This document shows, piece after piece, positions 6,571-11,392 of a stretch of 11,579 nucleotides of DNA. Both the position numbers and the translations under genes were made by a program. This DNA is from Candidatus Kerfeldbacteria bacterium. GTDB lineage: Bacteria; Patescibacteriota; Patescibacteriia; Veblenbacterales; UBA10138. The stretch is from contig JACRFM010000043.1 of the NCBI GenBank assembly GCA_016234305.1, forward strand, positions 1 through 11,579, given 5' to 3'. The notes below the pieces were generated by a model that was not told where the DNA came from, searched no databases, and was given only the letters and a program-made list of their open reading frames with translations. Position 1 is the stretch's first letter. Each line of letters begins with the position of its first letter.

Positions 6571-7224
6571 CTACAGTTCAGCCGGGCCGCTCCCGGTTGG
6601 GTAGTAGTATCTATCGTTTGCCTCAACTCGTACTATTAACGCAACCGATAGCCCAGATAAGTTTTCTATTGATGCAGTCACCGTTTTCCCCATCAAGAGT
6701 TGCCCATAGGTCTTTTCGCTCGCCGCGGCTTTTAAGATTTGCTTGCATTGGTTATTTGCTAATATCAGCGCCTCAGCGAAGTTAAGTTCTTTAATGTCGC
6801 GCGTTACGGCATTCCCTATATCGATTTCCATTGCCGACGCAACCTTTAGGTTGTAGGCTCCATCAGCGCACGTCACCTTAAATAAATCTGTCGATAGCTC
6901 TGTACGCTTTTTAAGGTAGCATACGTTATTGGTGAAAGGCGCGAGCCGATAGCCCATTCCTGGCAAGATTACTTCATGGCCATTGCGAATAACAAGTTCG
7001 TTATCTTGCGTCACGAAGTTGCTCATGAATGTGAATAGGCTTGGTAGATACACCACGACTGATGCAAGGTATATGCCTTGGATTATTCGCAGCGTTTGTG
7101 CGTCAGTTGGTGGTCTAATCCCTTCACTTAGCAGCCAGTAAGCAGGTGGCAGCACCGCGAGCCCAATTGTAGCGATGCCAATCAAGGCATAGAATGGCTT
7201 CTTCCATAAGGCAATTCTTCTCAT
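6571..7224 (-). CDS. Membrane protein with SPFH/band 7-like domain
   Basis: The 217-residue protein has two hydrophobic helices at the N-terminus (about 10-33 and 45-68). A soluble region from about 72 follows: NELVIRNGHEVILPGMGYRLAP, a TCADGAYNLKVASAMEIDIG strand pair, then helices and a final ENLSGLSVALIVRVE strand. The order 'G..ILPG..Y...P', 'T.DG' and a late '..GL.V..V.V' recalls SPFH/band 7 (stomatin-like) domains, but the match is by eye only. Its ATG lies inside the reading frame of the upstream membrane gene (overlap 7124-7224), with a weak GAAGAG upstream. This may be true overlap or a frameshift that split one four-helix protein. A strong terminator follows at 6549-6510. Confidence 0.6.
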   Translation of the reverse strand: MRRIALWKKPFYALIGIATIGLAVLPPAYWLLSEGIRPPTDAQTLRIIQGIYLASVVVYLPSLFTFMSNFVTQDNELVIRNGHEVILPGMGYRLAPFTNNVCYLKKRTELSTDLFKVTCADGAYNLKVASAMEIDIGNAVTRDIKELNFAEALILANNQCKQILKAAASEKTYGQLLMGKTVTASIENLSGLSVALIVRVEANDRYYYPTGSGPAEL

Positions 7225-7432
7225 AGCGGATCTCTTCGATTGAGAACATTTGCGGTAGCATAAGGAATGCTAACCACCAGTTTACAATTGCGAACAAAAG
7301 GCGCCAGACGTATGTTTGGGTTATATTATACTCCTGATGCATAGCTAAAGGCATCAATATAAAGCAGCCAGCAAATGAGCCTGCTATAATCAAGATAGTC
7401 CTAAGCCAGAACGGCCAATTTTTATCTTTCAT
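7124..7432 (-). CDS. Small two-helix membrane protein, upstream partner of the SPFH-like gene
   Basis: The 102-residue frame starts at ATG 7432 with a good Shine-Dalgarno (GAGG, then AAAAA before ATG), unlike the leaderless genes nearby. Two hydrophobic helices lie at about 9-30 and 41-62. The last 30 or so residues, from about 73, overlap the start of the next gene in another frame and look less like a natural protein (NCLMEEAILCLDWHRYNW). The true protein may therefore end near residue 70 through a frameshift. Removing one base from the 7432-6571 interval would fuse both genes into one frame of 286 residues with four helices before the SPFH-like part. No family is recognised. Confidence 0.55.
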   Translation of the reverse strand: MKDKNWPFWLRTILIIAGSFAGCFILMPLAMHQEYNITQTYVWRLLFAIVNWWLAFLMLPQMFSIEEIRYEKNCLMEEAILCLDWHRYNWARGAATCLLAAK

Positions 7433-7520
7433 TTTTTCCTCACGTTGTTTTTTAAGGTACGTTTAATTTACTCAAAAATTTTTTGATTATCGAACGAGAA
7501 ATGAGAATATACTTGAAAGA

Positions 7521-8184
7521 TTACTTCTTCGCATCAAGTCGCAAGAGGTGGCCTAACTTCACTTTCTTAGTCACCAGCTCCTCGCGGTTCCAGGCGGTGA
7601 GCGGCATTTCTAGAGATGTACGTCGTACTTGAATGTCTGTCTGCTTGAGAAGTTTTATGCGCTGAGGATTATTACTCATGAGGCGGACACGCTTCACGCC
7701 AAAGTGTTTCAGAATATCGGCCACGTCTGCGTAATTTGTGCGGTAATCCTCATCAAAACCAAGTGACGTATAGGCGTCAACAACAAATTCGTGTTTTCGG
7801 CGATATCCTTCTGAATACACCAAGAAGTGGTTGCGGAGACCCACGGCTTTGCCGTGCTGATCAAAGGCGAATACGATGATACCCCTCCTTCCTCAGCGAT
7901 TCTTTTCTTTGCTTCTCCGAGTTGCCATTCACAATCGCAGTACTGCGAGTCAAAGAAATGTCCCCAGATGCAGACCGATTCAACGCGCGCCAGCGGCCAG
8001 ACTGCTTGCCTCAAGTTGCCCATGGTAAGTGCGGCGTATTTGCCGCCCGTAAATTCAAAGTACCAAAGCGTGAAACCAGTGGTGACATTGCCGTTCGTGA
8101 GGCGAAGTGGCAGGTGGACCGGCCCGATGAGCTCGTACCGGCCAAATTGACGCACAGTTTTAATAGTGGATTTTTTTGGTTCAT
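7521..8184 (-). pseudogene. GTP cyclohydrolase II-like (RibA-like) gene broken by two single-base homopolymer indels
   Basis: Two frames (8155-7709, then 7844-7521) together give a RibA-like protein. RVESVCIWGHFFDSQYCDC-EWQL keeps the three zinc cysteines (ESVC, CDC) of the RibA 'HSEC..GD..S.RCDCG.QL' motif. Then come AKKRIAEEGG, GLRNHFLVY, SLGFDEDYRTNYADVADIL, GVKRVRLMSNNPQRIKLL and the C-terminal KKVKLGHLL. The first break is at the C4 run 7882-7885: one added base joins EEGG to GGIIVFAFDQHGKAVGL. The second is at the T7 run 8171-8177: one added base links the ATG at 8184, which has a fine Shine-Dalgarno (AAGGAG at 8196-8191, 6 nt away), to the frame. Repaired length is about 221 aa (E. coli RibA 196). 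The catalytic EGR segment is QHGKAVG here and the YDT segment is absent, so a riboflavin role is doubtful even if intact. It is divergent from the TrmB-family gene. Confidence 0.8.
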
Positions 8185-8190
8185 AGTTAA

Positions 8191-8196
8191 CTCCTT
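8191..8196 (-). promoter_or_regulatory. Shine-Dalgarno AAGGAG deciding the RibA-like start
   Basis: AAGGAG on the minus strand lies 6 nt before the ATG at 8184-8182. It supports that ATG over the GTG at 8155, where the longest uninterrupted frame begins, and so exposes the second frameshift in this gene. Confidence 0.75.
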
Positions 8197-8342
8197 AGAA
8201 TTTTGTTATGTTAAGGTTAAGGTGAGTTATTTTGGTTTACTGTCTCATCTTTTCATAATTAGAAAATATGTCAATATGAATATTACTTTACAATTAAAAA
8301 AGCCCATATTTATTAACCTAAATTCATACAAATTAAAACATG

Positions 8343-8382
8343 TGTCAATTTTATTGACAATTATTACAATCTAGGATAGGAT
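8343..8382 (+). promoter_or_regulatory. Promoter of the TrmB-family gene with overlapping dyad operator
   Basis: The -35 TTGACA (8354-8359) and -10 TAGGAT (8377-8382) are 17 nt apart. The -35 is the right arm of the dyad TGTCAA-N5-TTGACA (8343-8359), a plausible operator for autoregulation. The ATG is at 8392, so the leader is at most about 3 nt. The left arm read on the minus strand is also a TTGACA box facing the RibA-like gene, but no convincing -10 follows it. The rest of 8185-8342 is AT-rich with no gene. Confidence 0.65.
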
Positions 8383-8391
8383 AACTACACT

Positions 8392-9145
8392 ATGTCTATT
8401 GACGCTAAAGAACTACAACAATTTGGGCTAACCGAGAAAGAATCCGCACTCTATTTAGCTGCCCTAGAACTTGGCAGTGCTTTCATTAGCGATCTGGCTA
8501 GAAAATCACAACTAAAAAGACCCACCACCTATTTAGTGGTAAATCAGCTTGAAGTTATGGGTCTTTTTATCTCAAACTAGAATAGGCAAGAGACTTTTTT
8601 ATTCAGCAGCGCACCCCAGACGGCTGGTTGAAAGAGTTCGCTCTCGTGCCAATCGTGCCGAAGAAATGATGCCCGAGTTAGTCGCGTTGCATAACAATTC
8701 CTCTAATAAACCAAAGCTTCAAGTCTTCGAAGGGCTAGAAGGTGTGCGACTACTGTATCAAGAATTATACGAATCGCTGAATAATAAACAGGAAGCGCTC
8801 TGGTTTGCTAACATAGGTGCCCTGCGTCAGTACATACCTGAAGCCATTACTGAATACAAGAAAATTCTGCGTAAAATTAAAAATCCCAAAATCAGAGAAC
8901 TCAATTGCGGCGATACAGACGGTAAGCATTGGCTTGAAGAAATTAAATCATTTCGAGGGTCACACCATCAGGTGCGTATATTGCCACCTAACTTTAAGTT
9001 CGGCAGTACTGACAATCTTATCCTGGGCAATAAGCTGGTTATATTTTCTCTAGCAGGAGACGTTTCGGTTATTGTAATTGAGAACAAAGAGATTGCCTTA
9101 ACTTATAGAACACTTTTTGAAGCAGCCTGGAGTTTGGGTAAGTAA
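8392..9145 (+). pseudogene. TrmB-family transcriptional regulator, split by a one-base frameshift
   Basis: The first frame (8392-8580) encodes a TrmB winged-helix domain: LQQFGLTEKESALYLAALEL, then SDLARKSQLKRPTTYLVVNQLE. It stops at TAG after GLFISN. The rest continues one frame over, to 9145: KRLFYSAAHPRRLVERV, a coiled stretch RANRAEEMMPELVALHNNSS, KPKLQVFEGLEGVRLLY, and the C-terminal sugar/ligand-type domain ending ENKEIALTYRTLFEAAWSLGK. Dropping one T from the T5 run at 8564-8568 gives GLLSQTRIGKRLFYSA and one frame of 250 codons plus stop, the normal size for this family. TrmB proteins usually regulate sugar or other metabolic genes; the ligand here is unknown. The start follows a strong promoter almost without leader. 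It faces away from the RibA-like gene, whose control is the obvious guess. Confidence 0.85.
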
Positions 9146-9347
9146 GTCTAAGCACTATCTGAAGTAAAGCGGTTTAGTTGTTCCATTTGGGGTAAACAAA
9201 AATACCCAGTAAGTATTGAGTGGTTTTGTTGGAGCGTCTTTACGACCTCACTCGAACCTACTTTATCAAAAATTCGTGACGAAGCCAATATTCCACGCGC
9301 TCCGCGCGTCCCACAAAAAGTCGGTCTTTTGTCTGAAACTCGGATTC
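9146..9347. other. Stretch without recognisable gene
   Basis: Frames here encode nothing that looks like a protein family, and no tRNA is found. A GC-rich hairpin ACGCGC-TCC-GCGCGT lies at 9295-9309. The stretch leads into the broken tRNA-Gly copies that begin at 9348. Confidence 0.5.
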
Positions 9348-9442
9348 TGGAGCGGGTAGCGCCCGCCCAGTTGGCCGACAGGGCGAGTCCGTCCTTCACT
9401 GAAGCTTCGGAGGACTGAGGTCGAACCCGCGTGATGAGTTTG
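9348..9442 (-). pseudogene. Broken tRNA-Gly copy with a 58-nt insert in the T loop
   Basis: 9348-9361 is identical to 9589-9602 (acceptor 3' end and CCA of the intact tRNA-Gly). 9420-9442 is identical to 9606-9628 (T-arm 5' side, variable region and 3' side of the anticodon stem). Between them, 58 nt (9362-9419) replace three bases of the T arm. The insert can form two hairpins (CGCCC/GGGCG near 9361-9385 and GTCC/GGAC near 9391-9414). Identity ends at the anticodon, and the 5' half of the tRNA is missing. Confidence 0.8.
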
Positions 9443-9513
9443 TCCCGCAGCGACGAGATGAACGAAGTGAATCCGTCCGGCTGCGAGGATCCCGTTGCGT
9501 TACACCGCATAGA
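9443..9513. other. GC-rich unassigned stretch between two tRNA remnants
   Basis: This 71-nt segment replaces the 5' half of the broken tRNA-Gly. It carries an imperfect dyad around GATGAACGAAGTGAATC and the pair CCCGCAGC (9444-9451) / GCTGCGAGG (9480-9488), so it can fold, but it matches no RNA family by eye. Confidence 0.35.
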
Positions 9514-9571
9514 GCGGGCAGAGGGAATTGAACCCCCCTCATCAGCTTGTTCCGCTCAAGCGGGATCCCGC
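9514..9571 (-). pseudogene. tRNA-like remnant lacking a D arm
   Basis: On the minus strand GCGGGAT (9571-9565) can pair over five bases with the 3' CCCGC of TGCCCGC (9520-9514). A good T arm, GGGGGTTCAATTCCCTC (9537-9521), and one central stem, GCTTG/CAAGC with loop AGCGGAA, lie between. The D arm is absent, U33 is missing from the loop and the end is CTA, not CCA. It is most likely a decayed or chimeric tRNA rather than a working one. Confidence 0.45.
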
Positions 9572-9588
9572 CAGTTTTCTCCTACATT

Positions 9589-9663
9589 TGGAGCGGGTAG
9601 CGGGAGTCGAACCCGCGTGATGAGTTTGGAAAACTCACATAATGACCGTTATATGATACCCGC
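9589..9663 (-). tRNA. tRNA-Gly (anticodon UCC)
   Basis: From 9663 on the minus strand: acceptor GCGGGTA pairing with TACCCGC, D region TCATATAACGGTCATTAT, anticodon arm TGAGT-TTTCCAA-ACTCA (anticodon TCC at 9630-9628), variable TCAC, and T arm GCGGG-TTCGACT-CCCGC. Discriminator U and encoded CCA end at 9589. Three further bases on each side also pair (GGA with TCC). It is the only intact copy among several broken ones nearby. Confidence 0.92.
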
Positions 9664-9714
9664 TCCAAATGTAGGATTTATGATTATAGGTGCGGGAGAA
9701 AACACCTGGAATTT

Positions 9715-9851
9715 AATTTATATGATAACCGCTCACACTACGTGAGGTTTATGTTGTCTAATGTGGAATTTGTTGGTAGGTAATATTATATGAATTCTAT
9801 CTACTGCTACGGAGGATGAAGAGAGCACCTACAATTTATACGATACCCGCC
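9715..9851 (-). repeat. Two degenerate tRNA-Gly 5'-end copies
   Basis: TTTATATGATAACCGC (9717-9732) and TTTATACGATACCCGC (9835-9850) resemble GTTATATGATACCCGC (9648-9663), the acceptor and D-arm start of tRNA-Gly. Both degenerate copies carry CACCT a few bases to the left on the plus strand, and the first has an anticodon-arm-like stem AGGTG/CACCT (9688-9707). The T arm is gone in both. No gene is seen elsewhere in 9667-9881. Confidence 0.6.
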
Positions 9852-9881
9852 TTAAATAATGACCATGGGTTGCCGGAGGAA

Positions 9882-10418
9882 TTAGGTTTTATTTTTGGCG
9901 GCCGATGGATCTGCACTTATAACAGTAGGTTGTTGTTTAAGTTGTTGCACCTCAATCAGCAGCTGTTTTAGTTGATGTTCCAGGGTGTCATAGGTAACGG
10001 GGTTAGCCAGCGGCGTTTGATTGCCTGCTTGGTTGGTTAAATTATCCGAAATCTCTTCTACATCTTCCGATATTTCTTCCACGTCTTCGGAGATTTCGTC
10101 CACATCCTTGGATATTTCTTCCACGTCTTCAGAAAGTTCATCTACATCTTCAGTTACTTCTTCAATATCTTTGGCTACGCTTTTGATGGTATGCGCCTGC
10201 TGGTTGACGCTGTATTGAATCAGAATGGACAGATAAATTGCCTCCAGCGACACGGCCGTGGTCAGGATCAGCAAAATTTTTTGCATATCAACCCCCAGCC
10301 AGCCCAAAGCGATACAAACGCCAAAGAGCAGGGTGTGAATGAATAAAGATGATTTGGAGCCTATCCAGCTGATAAGTTTACTGGTAAAGTCTTCAAATTT
10401 TGGCGGGGCGATGGACAT
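9882..10418 (-). CDS. DUF1003-like membrane protein with heptad-repeat coiled coil
   Basis: The protein has 178 residues from ATG 10418 (an in-frame TTG at 10478 would add 20). Two hydrophobic helices lie at about 24-42 and 48-68. FIHTLLFGVCIALGWLG and LTTAVSLEAIYLSILI match the DUF1003 pattern 'F.HT.WF' and 'LT..VSLEAI.LSI'. Then follow six near-perfect heptads of the type DVEEISE (residues about 84-126; DNA 10041-10169), a strongly acidic coiled coil, and a C-terminal helix HQLKQLLIEVQQLKQQ. DUF1003 proteins are small inner-membrane proteins of unknown function; the coiled coil suggests oligomerisation or partner binding. It lies just downstream of tRNA-Phe on the same strand and may share its transcript. 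Confidence 0.75.
   Translation of the reverse strand: MSIAPPKFEDFTSKLISWIGSKSSLFIHTLLFGVCIALGWLGVDMQKILLILTTAVSLEAIYLSILIQYSVNQQAHTIKSVAKDIEEVTEDVDELSEDVEEISKDVDEISEDVEEISEDVEEISDNLTNQAGNQTPLANPVTYDTLEHQLKQLLIEVQQLKQQPTVISADPSAAKNKT
10041..10169 (-). repeat. Six 21-bp tandem coding repeats (heptads DVEEISE)
   Basis: The DNA repeats with a 21-nt period and encodes acidic heptads such as DVDELSE, DVEEISK, DVDEISE and DVEEISE within the DUF1003-like protein. The codons differ slightly between units, so the repeat is old enough to have drifted while the protein pattern was kept. Confidence 0.85.
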
Positions 10419-10487
10419 AAAAAATGTATCTTGCAAGTGGACGGAGAGATATTTGCTGGTTAGTTTATTGGTAATCAAGGTTTGGTT

Positions 10488-10586
10488 GTACTCATCACTG
10501 TGCCGCGGGTCAGAATCGAACTGACGACGCCAGCCTCTTCAGGGCTGCGCTCTACCACTGAGCTACCGCGGCACAGTGATGAGTAC
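10488..10586. repeat. 21-bp perfect inverted repeats enclosing tRNA-Phe
   Basis: The left arm 10488-10508 and right arm 10566-10586 are exact reverse complements over 21 bp. The inner 7 bp are the tRNA-Phe acceptor stem. The outer 14 bp (GTACTCATCACTGT and its complement) prolong that stem into the leader and trailer. Confidence 0.9.
10501..10572 (-). tRNA. tRNA-Phe (anticodon GAA)
   Basis: From 10572 on the minus strand: acceptor GCCGCGG with CCGCGGC, D arm GCTCAGTGGTAGAGC, anticodon arm CAGCC-CTGAAGA-GGCTG (GAA), and T arm GTCAG-TTCGATT-CTGAC. Discriminator A is at 10501. The next bases are CAG, so CCA is not encoded, unlike the Ser, Gly and Pro tRNAs here. Its flanks form a long inverted repeat, and it follows a promoter and a truncated tRNA-like unit. 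Confidence 0.93.
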
Positions 10587-10599
10587 TTGTAAAAGAAGT

Positions 10600-10649
10600 C
10601 GACGCTCCCGATGTTCATCGGGACGCTCTACCACTTAAGCTACCCAGGC
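10600..10649 (-). pseudogene. Truncated tRNA-like unit (5' half plus TCCCG-N8-CGGGA hairpin)
   Basis: From 10649 on the minus strand: GCCTGGG, TA, then a perfect D arm GCTTAAGTGGTAGAGC, then TCCCGATGAACATCGGGA (10623-10606) where the anticodon arm should be. GCGTCGAC follows, with no T arm and no 3' acceptor strand before tRNA-Phe begins. The hairpin could be read as an arm with an 8-nt loop holding GAA, or as a 7-bp stem with a GAAC loop. It is not a working tRNA by the usual rules. Confidence 0.6.
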
Positions 10650-10657
10650 GTGGTGGT

Positions 10658-10687
10658 ATTTTACCTTAGTGCGTTTTGGCGAGGCAA
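10658..10687 (-). promoter_or_regulatory. Promoter upstream of the truncated tRNA-like unit and tRNA-Phe
   Basis: On the minus strand TTGCCT (10687-10682) and TAAAAT (10663-10658) are 18 nt apart. Initiation would fall near 10651, just at the 5' end of the tRNA-like unit, and the transcript would continue into tRNA-Phe and perhaps the DUF1003-like gene. Confidence 0.6.
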
Positions 10688-10693
10688 GTTTTG

Positions 10694-10717
10694 GCTACCG
10701 CGGCACGGTGACGGGTA
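10694..10717 (-). repeat. 24-bp partial copy of the tRNA-Phe 5' end
   Basis: This stretch matches 10562-10585 (D-arm start, acceptor and outer inverted-repeat arm) in 21 of 24 positions; all three differences are A/T to G/C. It lies between the SMR-like gene stop and the promoter of the tRNA-Phe unit. Confidence 0.75.
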
Positions 10718-10719
10718 AT

Positions 10720-11076
10720 TTAAAGGTTGGCAATTATAAAACCGTTTAAGACTAATAAAAAACCGATTAAAACAGTTCCCTGGGGTATGGTTTGGAAAAC
10801 CAGCCGGGCCAGAATTATCTCGGCAATCACCAGGGCCGTCCAGCTCGTTAAGGTGACCAGCCAAATATTATTAAATATTCTGATGCCGTAAAGATAACCG
10901 GCCAAAACCGTGAACACTCCGATTATTGAAGCCCAACTGTACCAATTGTTTAATTTTAAAACTTGTCCGAGGCTGACTCCGGCGGCGCTGGCTTTGGCTC
11001 CAAAGATTTGGGCCACAATCATGAGTGATTCGCCTGCTGCTATTATAAGCAAGGTTAATATTTTTTGCCACAACAT
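10720..11076 (-). CDS. Four-helix membrane protein, SMR/DMT-superfamily-like
   Basis: The protein has 118 residues from ATG 11076; an upstream in-frame GTG at 11112 lies in a hairpin-rich stretch and is less likely. Four hydrophobic helices lie at about 4-24, 45-63, 68-90 and 97-117. Size and topology fit small multidrug resistance/EamA-half proteins. A Glu in helix 1 (AAGESLMIVAQIFGAKAS) sits where SMR pumps carry their essential Glu, followed by the GVS stretch as in 'K.S.GF'. If so it would be a dimeric, proton-coupled exporter, but the match is by eye. No Shine-Dalgarno sequence is visible. Confidence 0.65.
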   Translation of the reverse strand: MLWQKILTLLIIAAGESLMIVAQIFGAKASAAGVSLGQVLKLNNWYSWASIIGVFTVLAGYLYGIRIFNNIWLVTLTSWTALVIAEIILARLVFQTIPQGTVLIGFLLVLNGFIIANL

Positions 11077-11094
11077 ATTGGTTGGTGTCGCGCT

Positions 11095-11164
11095 AAGCGT
11101 GACTATAAACACGCTTCGCTAGTGGCGCGGCGTTAAACGCCGCCAGAGGCCACGCTCAGCGTGG
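11095..11164. other. Cluster of short hairpins upstream of the SMR-like gene
   Basis: Three small stems lie side by side: AAGCGTG/CACGCTT (11095-11116, 8-nt loop), GCGGCG/CGCCGC (11127-11143) and CCACGCT/AGCGTGG (11150-11164). The motif AGCGTG/CACGCT occurs in the first and third. They lie in the leader region of the minus-strand gene starting at 11076. No riboswitch class is recognised. Confidence 0.5.
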
Positions 11165-11245
11165 TGGGTATTGGGAGTTGTCATCCCGACTGGAGATCAC
11201 CCGCCATTCGGCCTCAAGCTCATGGCCGGGAGGCAGGGTGAAACT

Positions 11246-11282
11246 TACGACCTTCCCGCTGTCCAGCGGGACGCGCTAACCC
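11246..11282 (-). pseudogene. tRNA-like fragment with TCCCG-N8-CGGGA hairpin
   Basis: On the minus strand GGTTAGCGCG is followed by TCCCGCTGGACAGCGGGA (11271-11254) and AGGTCG. About 35 nt agree with the tRNA-like unit of the 102-bp repeats except for two bases. No matching 5' acceptor is seen, and the sequence downstream does not form a normal T arm. Confidence 0.5.
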
Positions 11283-11315
11283 TTTGATTAGCTTTTAAAG
11301 AAGTAAAGCTTTGAT

Positions 11316-11392
11316 TGGTCGGGGATGCGAGACTCGAACTCGCGACCTCCTGCTCCCAAAGCAGGCGCGCTAGCCAACTGCGCCAATCCCCG
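11316..11392 (-). tRNA. tRNA-Pro (anticodon UGG)
   Basis: From 11392 on the minus strand: acceptor CGGGGAT with ATCCCCG, D arm GCGCAGTTGGCTAGCGC, anticodon arm CCTGC-TTTGGGA-GCAGG (TGG), variable AGGTC, T arm GCGAG-TTCGAGT-CTCGC. Discriminator A and encoded CCA end at 11316. Its 5' part and upstream region are the unit copied in the 102-bp tandem repeat. Confidence 0.95.

Noticed and set aside
7473..7485. CAAAAATTTTTTG dyad as terminator of the RibA-like gene
   Set aside because: It has only A-T pairs and no GC stem; too weak to call a terminator.
7827..8374. Plus-strand open frames of 107 and 150 codons opposite the RibA-like gene
   Set aside because: They are shadows of the minus-strand RibA-like sequence, whose zinc motif and C-terminal motifs are clear.
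9348..9442. Group I intron in tRNA-Gly
   Set aside because: The insert is only 58 nt, far too short for a self-splicing group I intron, and lies in the T loop rather than the anticodon loop.
9148..9510. Minus-strand open frame of 120 codons
   Set aside because: Its first third runs through the broken tRNA-Gly copies in antisense or sense, and it has no family-like pattern. It is a by-product of repeat DNA.
9431..9745. Plus-strand open frame of 104 codons
   Set aside because: It is the antisense translation of tRNA-Gly and its remnants; phrases such as AEGIEPPSS and GSGSRTRV are typical of spurious tRNA-derived proteins.
10491..10500. ACTCATCAC shared by the tRNA-Phe flank and the tRNA-Gly anticodon/variable region
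   Set aside because: The nine-base match is short and could be chance; the surrounding sequence does not align.
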